Origin: Actinobacteria bacterium IMCC26103
Lineage (GTDB): Bacteria > Actinomycetota > Actinomycetes > Nanopelagicales > Nanopelagicaceae
DNA: 64,000 bases
NCBI GenBank assembly: GCA_002284875.1
Contig: CP015604.1
Location: 186,001-250,000, forward strand
Direction of reading: 5' to 3'
Part shown: positions 43,662 to 51,884 of the stretch, one piece after another
Layout: each line of letters starts with the position of its first letter
Numbering within the stretch: the first letter of the stretch is position 1
The notes under the pieces: generated by a model
What the model was told of the DNA's origin: nothing
The model's input: the letters and a program-made list of their open reading frames with translations, nothing else
The model's database searches: none
Program-made: the position numbers and the translations under genes

Positions 43662-44156
43662 ATGCAAAAAGCGCGCCGCGGGAGAATTTTTCTCTTTGCC
43701 TTATTCGCGGTCTCACTGCGCGTTCTTACTGGTGCTCCTGAAGCCCAAGTAAATTTCACATCTTTGCTATCTGATAATGCGATCGCAAATGAAGCGGTAA
43801 TTCATTATGCGCCAATCAATGACCATGCGGCGATTGTTAACTCTGAAAAAGCAGATTCGATTCCAGAAAAACATAGAACTTATGCAACCTATAAGAAATA
43901 CACGACGCCTGATAAGTCACTTTCCTTAACACCTGAAGTAAGCCAACTAGGTGAAAGTGCGCAAAGTTTATATACAACATATCTAGATAGAAACCTTTCT
44001 CGAACCATTCTCGATCTACGTTCGACCTCGCCTCCCGTGGTTCTGAGCGTTTCTTCACATACAGGTGCATTACAGACCTATTCAAATAATTTTAGGGAGA
44101 TAAAACTTGGAACATCAACAATCGATAACGGTACTAGGGGGCTCGGCAGCGTCTAG
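43662..44156 (+). CDS. hypothetical small secreted or membrane-anchored protein
   Basis: 164 residues, not recognised. RRGRIFLFALFAVSLRVLTGAPEA looks like a signal peptide or N-terminal anchor. The rest is polar, rich in Ser, Thr and Asn, with no cysteine and no repeat. The start has a -10 hexamer at leaderless spacing, which supports a real gene. Its 3' end overlaps the next gene by 50 bases, and the last ~17 residues lie in that overlap, which is odd for this genome. An earlier true stop or a small frame error cannot be excluded. Confidence 0.5.
   Translation: MQKARRGRIFLFALFAVSLRVLTGAPEAQVNFTSLLSDNAIANEAVIHYAPINDHAAIVNSEKADSIPEKHRTYATYKKYTTPDKSLSLTPEVSQLGESAQSLYTTYLDRNLSRTILDLRSTSPPVVLSVSSHTGALQTYSNNFREIKLGTSTIDNGTRGLGSV
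44094..44099 (+). promoter_or_regulatory. ribosome binding site fixing a TTG start
   Basis: AGGGAG is 7 bases before TTG at 44107. It is one of the few strong ribosome sites in the window and decides the start of the SGNH-like gene. Confidence 0.5.
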
Positions 44157-44829
44157 CTTTAGCGACGCCCATCAGAAATCGTGGCCATATTTATTAAAAG
44201 CCGAACTTCCTGAATCCATACTTTTCAAAATTGAGACACGTCCTAGTTTAACTTTTGTCCGGGCGTTAAATGAACTCATAGATTTCCCAAACGAAGATCT
44301 CTTGATCCTGCATTTTGGGACATCTATAGGTTGGCCGGTTTCACTCGTTGGAATAGGGCACAAGTTGGGAATTGATTTCACATCCGAGGTTGCCTTTCAC
44401 CAAGCCGCGCACAAGAGCTCGGGGCTAATGAATCGGCTGCGCAAGAGATCGCGGGCGCGCTTTAGAAATACCGTGAAATATCTGCTTTTCTTCCTGGGCC
44501 TATATAAATCACGCGTTAGCCGGCGCGAAATAGCCGATCAGATAGATACCGTGGTTCATCTGGCGGCCAAGCAGAGCAAGCGCATTATCTGGGTGCAACA
44601 TCAGGCGCTGCAGAACCGCAGGATTTATCTAGAAAAGCGCAGCTATGCCAAGTATTACAAGGAGATTTTGAGTGCTTTGGAGAAACATATATCTCCAACA
44701 TTTGCTCTGGTAACGCTGCCAGATGACTTCTTAATCCCAGAGAATTACCTTTTAGATTGCGTGCACTTGAGCGAGAAGGGCCATCGCCGCTTAGCAGATT
44801 TACTTAAAGTAACTTTTAAGGAGTTTTAA
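44107..44829 (+). CDS. SGNH/GDSL-hydrolase-like protein
   Basis: 240 residues from TTG at 44107. ITVLGGSAASSFSDAHQKSW near the start has a Ser in the block-I position after two glycines. LLILHFGTSIGWP could supply block II/III. The C-terminal LLDCVHLSEKGHRRLADLL is the D-x-x-H block V of SGNH esterases. No signal peptide is present in this frame. The family includes carbohydrate esterases and acetyltransferase partners. The gene overlaps the preceding small secreted protein gene and ends 4 bases into the convergent galE. The exact reaction is unknown. Confidence 0.65.
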   Translation: MEHQQSITVLGGSAASSFSDAHQKSWPYLLKAELPESILFKIETRPSLTFVRALNELIDFPNEDLLILHFGTSIGWPVSLVGIGHKLGIDFTSEVAFHQAAHKSSGLMNRLRKRSRARFRNTVKYLLFFLGLYKSRVSRREIADQIDTVVHLAAKQSKRIIWVQHQALQNRRIYLEKRSYAKYYKEILSALEKHISPTFALVTLPDDFLIPENYLLDCVHLSEKGHRRLADLLKVTFKEF

Positions 44830-45794
44830 AAGAGGCTGCGGATACTTTCTTCCAGGCTGTATTTGGATTTAAAGCCCATCTCTTTTGCAGCAAGTGAAAC
44901 ATCTGCACATAAGAATGCTGGGTCTCCGGCACGACGTGGGGCTTCTATTACCTCGGTATCTGCCTTATTTGTGGCATCTAATACAAGTTTAATGATCTCG
45001 CGAACTGATGCGCCGCGCCCTGTGCCGACATTGATGATTGGTGGAATTGGACTTGTTGCATTTGCTGCAACCAAGTGCGCTGCAGCAATATCGCGCACAT
45101 CCACATAATCGCGCACGCATGTGCCATCTTGAGTTGGGTAATCAATTCCGAAGATAACAGGCGCTTGGCCGTTATTTAACTTACCTAAAACGATTGGTAC
45201 TAAATTCTCAACTGAGTTATCTAGCAACTCTTGGGCTGCGGTCCCGACAACGTTGAAGAAGCGAAGTGATGTTCCGGAATAACCGGGCGTATTAATAAAT
45301 TCAGTAACTTTACTTTCCGCATCTAACTTGGTTGAGCCATACGGAGAAATCGGTGCCAGCGGACCATTTTCTTTACATGGCTCCATTGTGTCGGGGCTGC
45401 CGTAAACCGCGGCAGTTGATGAGAATAAGAATTTCTTAATTCCATATTTTTGAGCAAGCTCTAATAATTTGGTAGTTGCGGTGTAGTTAACTTCCTTGTA
45501 CTCATCAGGTTTTTCAACTGATTCGCCAACGGCCTTCAGTGCTGCGGTGTGGACGATGCCGGTGAAGTTATGGCTGCTTAAAACATTTTCAACTGCGGTG
45601 TAATCGCGGATATCTACAACTTCCAGCAGGATCTCTTGGTTGTGTTTCTTGCGTAAGTAATTAACGCGCGGTTCAAGTCCTTGGTAGAGCGAATCCAGCA
45701 GAACAACGTCTTTGCCATCTTGGATAAATAAGTCGGCAATGTGTGTGCCGATATAGCCCGCACCACCTGTGATTAGCCAAGTCTCGCGGTTCAT
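44826..45794 (-). CDS. galE: UDP-glucose 4-epimerase
   Basis: 322 residues. NAD loop ITGGAGYIGTHI at 8-19, LLDSLYQGLEPRVNYLR, IVHTAALKAVGESVEKPDEY (the GalE-specific A-x-K-A-V-x-E-S block), the catalytic Ser in FLFSSTAAVYGSPD, the Tyr/Lys pair in SPYGSTKLDAESK, and FFNVVGTA. It interconverts UDP-glucose and UDP-galactose, and so could feed UDP-galactopyranose mutase encoded by glf at 27343. It stands alone with its own leaderless promoter and appears to belong to the core rather than the island. Confidence 0.94.
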   Translation of the reverse strand: MNRETWLITGGAGYIGTHIADLFIQDGKDVVLLDSLYQGLEPRVNYLRKKHNQEILLEVVDIRDYTAVENVLSSHNFTGIVHTAALKAVGESVEKPDEYKEVNYTATTKLLELAQKYGIKKFLFSSTAAVYGSPDTMEPCKENGPLAPISPYGSTKLDAESKVTEFINTPGYSGTSLRFFNVVGTAAQELLDNSVENLVPIVLGKLNNGQAPVIFGIDYPTQDGTCVRDYVDVRDIAAAHLVAANATSPIPPIINVGTGRGASVREIIKLVLDATNKADTEVIEAPRRAGDPAFLCADVSLAAKEMGFKSKYSLEESIRSLF

Positions 45795-45800
45795 GTACTG

Positions 45801-45806
45801 AGTCTA
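45801..45806 (-). promoter_or_regulatory. -10 hexamer of galE
   Basis: TAGACT on the minus strand, 6 bases before ATG at 45794. Confidence 0.5.
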
Positions 45807-45864
45807 ACCGTGGCTGCTTGAGAGTAAGAGCAGGGCTAAAGCGCTAAAAATAGGCTGCAAATTA

Positions 45865-45896
45865 AATGTTACACATTTGCATCGATGTATAACAAT
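45865..45896. promoter_or_regulatory. inverted-repeat operator upstream of the antitoxin gene
   Basis: AATGTTACACAT (45865-45876) and ATGTATAACAAT (45885-45896) are inverted copies matching at 10 of 12 positions with an 8-base spacer. They sit just upstream of the TATACT hexamer, where an autorepressing antitoxin should bind. Confidence 0.55.
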
Positions 45897-45901
45897 GCCG
45901 A

Positions 45902-45907
45902 TATACT
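45902..45907 (+). promoter_or_regulatory. -10 hexamer of the toxin-antitoxin operon
   Basis: TATACT, 6 bases before GTG at 45914. A TTGCAT at 45877-45882 could be the -35 with a long 19-base spacer, and lies inside the inverted repeat. Confidence 0.5.
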
Positions 45908-45913
45908 TCCAGC

Positions 45914-46225
45914 GTGGCTTCTAAGAATAATGAGATTCATCAACAGAACCGAGTCGGTATCCGTGAACTTCGCCTTGATACCTCGAAAATTCTCTCTCGC
46001 GTCGTTGAAGGAGAAGAGTTCTTGGTTACAGATCGTGGCGAACCGATAGCCCAGTTGATTCCTATAAATAAAGATGTTGATGACTTCTTTAACAAGTTGG
46101 TTGAAGCTGGAGAAATTATCCCTGCACAGAACCCTAACCATCGCTTCAAGGCGCCGGTTATCACACATAACGATAAGAAGTCGCTCTCTGAAAAGTTAAT
46201 AGAAGAACGTGGCACTTATCTGTGA
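45914..46225 (+). CDS. antitoxin, Phd/YefM (prevent-host-death) family
   Basis: 103 residues from GTG at 45914. VGIRELRLDTSKILSRVVEGEEFLVTDRGEPIAQLIPI at about 13-50 is the Phd/YefM DNA-binding and dimerisation fold, with the typical V-G-I-R-E-L-R start and T-D-R-G-E-P-I-A-x-L. The C-terminal half is charged and should be the disordered toxin-neutralising segment. It overlaps the toxin gene (GTGA). Phd-type proteins normally autorepress, and a suitable operator lies upstream. It belongs to a type II toxin-antitoxin pair. Confidence 0.9.
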   Translation: MASKNNEIHQQNRVGIRELRLDTSKILSRVVEGEEFLVTDRGEPIAQLIPINKDVDDFFNKLVEAGEIIPAQNPNHRFKAPVITHNDKKSLSEKLIEERGTYL

Positions 46226-46629
46226 AAAATATTTATATAGATTCATCGGCGATCCTTAAACTGATTGTGCAAGAGAAAGAATCTGATGCAGTTCGGTCAA
46301 TCACTCGTGCACGTTTCATTACATCTGAAATTTCGCGCGTTGAAATTATTAGAGCAGTTCTGCGCCATGAACCCAAAGCTCTAAAAACTGCTGAGAGTGT
46401 CTTGAAGAATATAAATATATTAACTATCGATTCTGCGACTTTAACTCAGGCAGAGCGGTTGCCGGAGCGAATCAATATCCGCGGCCTCGACGCGATTCAT
46501 CTCGCATCGGCTGGAAAATTTGGCCTTCGAATAACTGCACTTCTTACCTACGATAAACAAATGGCTAAGGCTGCAAGAGAGTTAGGTTTTGAAGTTCTGG
46601 CACCGACTGAGGTTGAGAGCGAAGATTAA
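46222..46629 (+). CDS. vapC: PIN-domain toxin, VapC type
   Basis: 135 residues from GTG at 46222. The acidic metal-binding set of PIN ribonucleases is present: Asp7 in YIDSSAILKL, Glu in SEISRVEIIRA, Asp in GLDAIHLASA, and Asp in LLTYDKQMAKAA. Characterised VapC proteins cleave tRNA or rRNA to stop growth. It is translationally coupled to the Phd-type antitoxin. Its stop overlaps the convergent topA stop by 4 bases, so it sits between core genes without any mobile element. Confidence 0.9.
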   Translation: MKNIYIDSSAILKLIVQEKESDAVRSITRARFITSEISRVEIIRAVLRHEPKALKTAESVLKNINILTIDSATLTQAERLPERINIRGLDAIHLASAGKFGLRITALLTYDKQMAKAARELGFEVLAPTEVESED

Positions 46630-49403
46630 CTCTTCGCTTTGCCGGTTGCTTTCTTAGCTGCCTTCTTCTTGGTTGCAGCTTTTTTAACAGTGTTCTTGGT
46701 CAACGTTGGCGCAGCATCACCTGGCTTAGCTTTGGCTGCCTTCTTCTTTGATTTCTTAGGAGAAGGACCATTTTCGGCTTCCCATGCACGACGTCCAGCA
46801 AGTAGCTCAAGTGCACGCTCAATTGTTAGCGCTTCCAGGGTGTCACCGCGGCGCAGCGTCGCATTGGTTTCGCCATCGGTGACATACATGCCAAAGCGGC
46901 CATCTTTAACGATAACTTCTTTCTCGGTTGCTGGATCTTTACCGAGTTCTTTAAGTGGAGGCTTGGCAACACCACGGCGGCGCTCTTTTGGCTTTGAGTA
47001 AATCTCTAGCGCTTCATCTAATGAAAGTGAGAAGAGTTGATCTTCGCTGGTTAGTGTGCGCGAATCAAGGCCGGCTTTTAGATACGGACCATAGCGTCCG
47101 TTTTGAATAGTTATATCTTCGCCAGCCGAGTTTGTGCCAAGAATGCGGGGAAGTGATAGAAGTTTTAGCGCGTCATCGATTGTGATGGTATCTAGCGTCA
47201 TCGTTGATAAAAGGGAAGCGGTCTTTGGTTTTGGCGCATCTTTCTTCTTGCGCTTCTTCTTTGGTTCGCCCTTGTCATCTAACTCAACTGGTTCTGGTGG
47301 AAATACTTCGGTGATGTATGGACCAAAGCGACCAGACTTTGCAATAACTTCCAAACCGGTTTGTGGATCTGTACCCAGTTCACGTTCGCCAGAAGGTGCG
47401 GCCAATAATTCAATTGCTTTGGCAAGAGTTAACTCATCTGGTGCCAACTCTTCTGGAATATTGGCAAGCTTGCGATCTTGATCTGGAATATTTTCTTGTA
47501 AGTAAGCGCCATAGCGACCAACGCGGATTTCAATGGTGTCAGATAAGTTCATGGTGTTTGTGGCACGAGCGTCGATGCCACCGAGGTCTAGAGATAGTTC
47601 GTTAAGCCCTGGCTGACCATCGACGCCGTAATAGAAATCGCGCAACCAATCAACGCGGCCGGCTTCGCCCGCTGCAATCTTGTCGAGATCTTCTTCCATT
47701 GATGCGGTGAAGTCGTAATCAACTAACTTCGTAAAGTGAGTCTCTAATAGGCCTGTTACAGAGAAAGCCAAGAAAGTTGGCACCAGTGCGCGCCCGCGTT
47801 TATAAACATAACCGCGGTCTTGAATTGTTTGAATAATTGATGCAAATGTTGAAGGGCGGCCAATACCCAGTTCTTCTAACTTTTTAACAAGTGTTGGTTC
47901 GGTGTAACGGGCAGGTGGCTTGGTGTCGTGGCCTTCGCAGTTATATTCACTGACCTTTATTGATTGGCCAACTGACATTGCTGGTAATCGTTTATCGGTT
48001 GCTTCTTCATCGACTTTAGCGTTTTCATCTACGATGTCATCGTATGCTGCAAGAAATCCTGGAAAGGTAATAACGCTGCCGTTGGCACGGAAGATTGTGG
48101 CTTTTCTATCTGTTGTGGTCGCATCAAAGTCAACGCGCATCTGCATCTTCTTGGCATCAGCCATTTGCGATGCAACGGTGCGCTTCCAGATTAAATCGTA
48201 GAGTGCGAATTCATCACGGGATAGTTCTGGTGCTAATTCGCCCGGTGTCTTAAATGTGTCACCTGCGGGGCGAATTGCTTCGTGAGCTTCTTGGGCGTTC
48301 TTAGATTTACCTTGGTAAACACGTGGCGCATCTGCGACATGGTCTGCGCCGTAAAGTGATTTTGCGGCAGCGCGTGCTGCATTGATGGCTTGTGCCGAAA
48401 GATTGATTGAATCGGTACGCATATAGGTGATGTAACCGTTTTCGTACAAACGTTGGGCAACGCGCATAGTGATCTGAGCGCCCCAACCTAAGCGAGAGCC
48501 GGCATCTTGTTGCATGGTTGATGTTGTAAAAGGTGGCTTAGGACGTTCGGTGCGTGGAGATTCCTCCATCGATTTAACAGTTAGCGCAGTTGATTTAAGT
48601 GAATCAACAAGTGCGTGCGCTGACTTTTCATCAAGTAACAAGATATTTTCTAGCGATTTTTCTTTGACTGCGCCATCGGCCCCAAAGTCACTAGTTGAAG
48701 CCACTTTCTTGCCTTCTACCGAAAGCAGGCGTGCGGTGAAGCCGAGTTCGCATGTGGCATTTAGATCCCACCAAGATGATGAGATAAAGGCCATGCGTTC
48801 ACGCTCTTTTTCAACGATTAACTTGGTAGCAACTGATTGCACGCGACCTGCAGAAATGCGTGGCATTACTTTCTTCCACAGCACAGGAGATAAACGGTAG
48901 CCAAAGAGTCGATCTAGAACGCGACGGGTTTCTTGCGCATCAATTAAGTTGTAATCAAGATCCCGAGTATTAACAACGGCTGCCTGGATTGCTTCCTTGG
49001 TAATTTCGTTAAAGACCATTCGCTTGATTGGGATCTTGGGTTCAAGGACTTCAACTAAGTGCCAAGCGATTGCTTCGCCTTCACGGTCTTCATCTGTTGC
49101 CAGTAATAACTCATCGGCGCCTTTCATCAACTCTTTAAGTTCAGCAACTTTTGCTTTCTTATCGGGGTTGATGACATATAAAGGTGCGAAATCATTTTCG
49201 ATATCAACGCCTTCTTTAGACCAGGCAAGTTTCTTAACATCTTTAGGAATATCGGCTGCGCGCTGCGGCAAATCGCGGATATGACCGACGCTAGCCTCGA
49301 CGATGAAACCATCGCCGAGGTAGTCGCCAATCTTGCGCGCTTTTGCTGGTGATTCAACGATCACCAGTTTCTTAAGCTCTCCTAGTTGCTTTTTGTCTGG
49401 CAT
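46626..49403 (-). CDS. topA: DNA topoisomerase I
   Basis: 925 residues, type IA topoisomerase that relaxes negative supercoils. Toprim domain: LVIVESPAKARKIGDYLG near 13-30 and LLLATDEDREGEAIAWHLVE with the DxDxE metal site. The active-site Tyr is in NGYITYMRTDS near residue 325. FTTSTMQQDAGSRLGWGA and YTEPTLVKKLEELGIGRPSTFASI follow. The C-terminal third has four repeated modules of the form G-x-D-P-x-T-G-x-x-x-x-x-K-x-G-R-x-G-x-Y, with no zinc cysteines. It ends in a lysine/alanine-rich tail, as in mycobacterial TopA. A weak AGGA ribosome site precedes the ATG. Confidence 0.96.
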   Translation of the reverse strand: MPDKKQLGELKKLVIVESPAKARKIGDYLGDGFIVEASVGHIRDLPQRAADIPKDVKKLAWSKEGVDIENDFAPLYVINPDKKAKVAELKELMKGADELLLATDEDREGEAIAWHLVEVLEPKIPIKRMVFNEITKEAIQAAVVNTRDLDYNLIDAQETRRVLDRLFGYRLSPVLWKKVMPRISAGRVQSVATKLIVEKERERMAFISSSWWDLNATCELGFTARLLSVEGKKVASTSDFGADGAVKEKSLENILLLDEKSAHALVDSLKSTALTVKSMEESPRTERPKPPFTTSTMQQDAGSRLGWGAQITMRVAQRLYENGYITYMRTDSINLSAQAINAARAAAKSLYGADHVADAPRVYQGKSKNAQEAHEAIRPAGDTFKTPGELAPELSRDEFALYDLIWKRTVASQMADAKKMQMRVDFDATTTDRKATIFRANGSVITFPGFLAAYDDIVDENAKVDEEATDKRLPAMSVGQSIKVSEYNCEGHDTKPPARYTEPTLVKKLEELGIGRPSTFASIIQTIQDRGYVYKRGRALVPTFLAFSVTGLLETHFTKLVDYDFTASMEEDLDKIAAGEAGRVDWLRDFYYGVDGQPGLNELSLDLGGIDARATNTMNLSDTIEIRVGRYGAYLQENIPDQDRKLANIPEELAPDELTLAKAIELLAAPSGERELGTDPQTGLEVIAKSGRFGPYITEVFPPEPVELDDKGEPKKKRKKKDAPKPKTASLLSTMTLDTITIDDALKLLSLPRILGTNSAGEDITIQNGRYGPYLKAGLDSRTLTSEDQLFSLSLDEALEIYSKPKERRRGVAKPPLKELGKDPATEKEVIVKDGRFGMYVTDGETNATLRRGDTLEALTIERALELLAGRRAWEAENGPSPKKSKKKAAKAKPGDAAPTLTKNTVKKAATKKKAAKKATGKAKS

Positions 49404-49431
49404 TATTTCCTAAGATCGGGGAAGTTATTTC

Positions 49432-51717
49432 TTAGTACTCGATAGAAGTTGCTTGGCGACGGCTGCGAATTAACGCACCGATGATAAGCAGAACTGCAGC
49501 GAGTGAGATAAACATTGATGTGACCTGTTGGGTTGGAAGTGCGAAACTTACAATCGCAGGTGTAATCAAGAGGCCAACCAAGTTCATAACCTTAATAAGT
49601 GGGTTGATTGCAGGGCCGGCGGTGTCCTTAAATGGATCTCCGACAGTGTCGCCAACGATGGTTGCAGCGTGTGCATCTGAGCCTTTTCCGCCGTAATTGC
49701 CATCTTCAACCATCTTCTTCGCGTTATCCCAAGCGCCACCTGAGTTAGATAGGAAGACAGCCATAAGTGTTCCGGTGCCGATTGCACCTGCAAGGTATGC
49801 ACCTAGTGCGCCAACGCCAAGGCCGAAGCCGACTGCGATTGGTGCCATAACTGCAAGCAAGCCTGGTGTTGCCAGTTCGCGTAATGAATCACGAGTACAG
49901 ATATCTACAACGCGACCGTATTCAGGCTTTTCAGTGCCCTTCATAATTCCTGGGTGCAGTTTGAATTGATTACGTACTTCCATAACAACTGCGCCTGCTG
50001 CGCGAGATACCGCGTTAATTGCAAGACCTGAGAAGAGGAATACAACTGCGGCGCCGATAATTAGACCAACTAAGTTACGTGGATCTGCAACATCGAGAAC
50101 ACCTTGGAACTGAAGTGCAACATCTTTGCCTTCACCAACAGCCTTGATTACGGCCTCTTTGATCGCATCGGTAAATGCACCGAACAAGGCTGTTGCAGCA
50201 AGTACGGCAGTTGCAATTGCAATTCCTTTAGTGATCGCCTTGGTTGTGTTACCAACTGCATCAAGGGAGGTAAGAATTGCGGCGCCTTCGCCCTTAACAT
50301 CGCCTGACATTTCAGCAATGCCTTGTGCGTTATCAGAAATCGGCCCGAAGGTATCCATGGCAACGATTACGCCAACAGTTGTTAGCAAACCAGTTCCGGC
50401 GATTGCGATTGCAAAGAGGGATAAGGTAATTGATCCACCGCCGAGTAAAAATGCGCCGAATACTGATGCTGCAATTAAGAGCGCTGAGTAAACCGCTGAT
50501 TCAAAACCAACTGAGATACCAGCCAAAAGCACTGTGGCAGCACCTGTCTGTGATGAAGCTGCGACATCGTTTACCGGGCGTTTGCCAACTTCAGTAAAGA
50601 AGCCAGTTAATACCTGGATTGCGGCAGCTAGTGCGATACCGATTAATACTGCGCCAAAGGCAAGTATGCGTGGGTTGATATTGCCGGCATCTGCAAGGAC
50701 CTTAGGTGAGAAGTTTGTTAGTTGATCAAACTTCGCAGGGAGGTATGTAAATGTGGCAAGGCCAGTCAAACCGGCTGAGATAACTGCAGATAGGAAGAAT
50801 GAACGGTTAATTGCGCTCATCGCTGACTTATCTGTAGAACGCATCTTGGTTAGGAAGATACCTATAACGGCGGTCAAGATTCCGATTGCGGGAACGATAA
50901 GTGGGTAGATCAAACCTTCGTTACCGAAAGCAGCTTTACCTAGAATCAAAGCTGCAACAAGTGTTACGGCATATGACTCGAACAAGTCTGCGGCCATACC
51001 AGCACAGTCACCGACGTTATCGCCGACGTTATCGGCAATTGTTGCTGGGTTACGTGGATCATCTTCTGGAATACCTTTTTCAACTTTACCAACAAGGTCT
51101 GCTCCGACATCTGCAGCCTTAGTAAAGATTCCGCCACCGACGCGCATAAACATCGCAAGCATCGCAGCACCAAAACCAAATCCTTCAAGAACGGTTGGGG
51201 CATTTTCGCGGAAGATAACAACTGCACCGGCTGCACCGATTAGGCCCAGACCAACTGTTGTCATACCAACGACGCCACCAGTACGGAAGGCGATTTGAAC
51301 TGCCTTCTGCGCACTCTTCTGGCGAGCAGCTTCAGCAACGCGCACATTTGCGCGAACTGCTAGCCACATACCGTTGTAACCAACGAGTGCGGAAAAGCCT
51401 GCACCCATAAGGAAGAAGAGCGAGCGCCCGATACGTATTGCTGTTGTATCAGCAGGTAGTGCAAACAGTAGAAAGAAAACAATTCCCACGAAATATGAAA
51501 GTGTGCGGAACTGGCGGGCAAGGTATGCCGCGGCTCCTTCTTGAACTGCTTCTGCGATCTCGCGCATCTTGTCGGTGCCATCGCTGGCTGCCAAGACTTG
51601 GGCGCGTAATACCCAGGCGATCGCCAGAGCGAGTAATGAAATCGCTAGGACCACATAGGTGATATTTAGGTTTGTGCCGGTTACTTGCACATTGGACAGG
51701 GCGGCAGATGCTCGCAT
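49432..51717 (-). CDS. hppA: membrane-bound H+-translocating pyrophosphatase
   Basis: 761 residues with about 16 membrane segments. It couples hydrolysis of pyrophosphate to proton pumping. Substrate-site motifs are DVGADLVGKVEKGIPEDDPRNPATIADNVGDNVGD, with the repeated DNVGD acidic sites, and, near the C-terminus, GGAWDNAKKMVEDG and GDTVGDPFKDTAGPA. The segment DAVGNTTKAITKG has Lys after GNTT and Thr three residues later, the residues marking the potassium-independent H+-PPases. The gene has a strong ribosome site and its own promoter. Confidence 0.95.
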   Translation of the reverse strand: MRASAALSNVQVTGTNLNITYVVLAISLLALAIAWVLRAQVLAASDGTDKMREIAEAVQEGAAAYLARQFRTLSYFVGIVFFLLFALPADTTAIRIGRSLFFLMGAGFSALVGYNGMWLAVRANVRVAEAARQKSAQKAVQIAFRTGGVVGMTTVGLGLIGAAGAVVIFRENAPTVLEGFGFGAAMLAMFMRVGGGIFTKAADVGADLVGKVEKGIPEDDPRNPATIADNVGDNVGDCAGMAADLFESYAVTLVAALILGKAAFGNEGLIYPLIVPAIGILTAVIGIFLTKMRSTDKSAMSAINRSFFLSAVISAGLTGLATFTYLPAKFDQLTNFSPKVLADAGNINPRILAFGAVLIGIALAAAIQVLTGFFTEVGKRPVNDVAASSQTGAATVLLAGISVGFESAVYSALLIAASVFGAFLLGGGSITLSLFAIAIAGTGLLTTVGVIVAMDTFGPISDNAQGIAEMSGDVKGEGAAILTSLDAVGNTTKAITKGIAIATAVLAATALFGAFTDAIKEAVIKAVGEGKDVALQFQGVLDVADPRNLVGLIIGAAVVFLFSGLAINAVSRAAGAVVMEVRNQFKLHPGIMKGTEKPEYGRVVDICTRDSLRELATPGLLAVMAPIAVGFGLGVGALGAYLAGAIGTGTLMAVFLSNSGGAWDNAKKMVEDGNYGGKGSDAHAATIVGDTVGDPFKDTAGPAINPLIKVMNLVGLLITPAIVSFALPTQQVTSMFISLAAVLLIIGALIRSRRQATSIEY

Positions 51718-51720
51718 TGG

Positions 51721-51729
51721 TTCTCCTCC
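51721..51729 (-). promoter_or_regulatory. strong ribosome binding site of hppA
   Basis: GGAGGAGAA on the minus strand, ending 3 bases before the ATG. It is among the best ribosome sites in a window where most first genes have none. CTCC just upstream could pair with its GGAG. Confidence 0.6.
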
Positions 51730-51808
51730 GTTGGAGAGTCAGGGCGTCCTTTCGATGCGGACGCGAAGATGGCGAGAGTTTACGCATAGTTGGCCGTCAA
51801 ACACCAAA

Positions 51809-51837
51809 ATTAGATGCATATACCACTTATATGTAAA
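51809..51837 (-). promoter_or_regulatory. promoter of hppA
   Basis: TTTACA (51832-51837) and TCTAAT (51809-51814) on the minus strand with a 17-base spacer, leaving a leader of about 85 bases. The spacer contains CATATA-N5-TATATG, a perfect 6-base inverted repeat that could be an operator. Confidence 0.45.
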
Positions 51838-51870
51838 ACTTTTACGCTCGGGGAGGCCATCGAGGTCGGC

Positions 51871-51876
51871 TAACCT
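51871..51876 (+). promoter_or_regulatory. -10 hexamer of the DedA gene
   Basis: TAACCT, 8 bases before ATG at 51885. Confidence 0.4.
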
Positions 51877-51884
51877 TGTGGGCA

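Noticed and set aside
46639-49284. Several long open frames on the plus strand opposite topA
   Set aside because: They mirror topA, whose Toprim, active-site Tyr and C-terminal repeats are unmistakable. The opposite-strand translations show no family motif.
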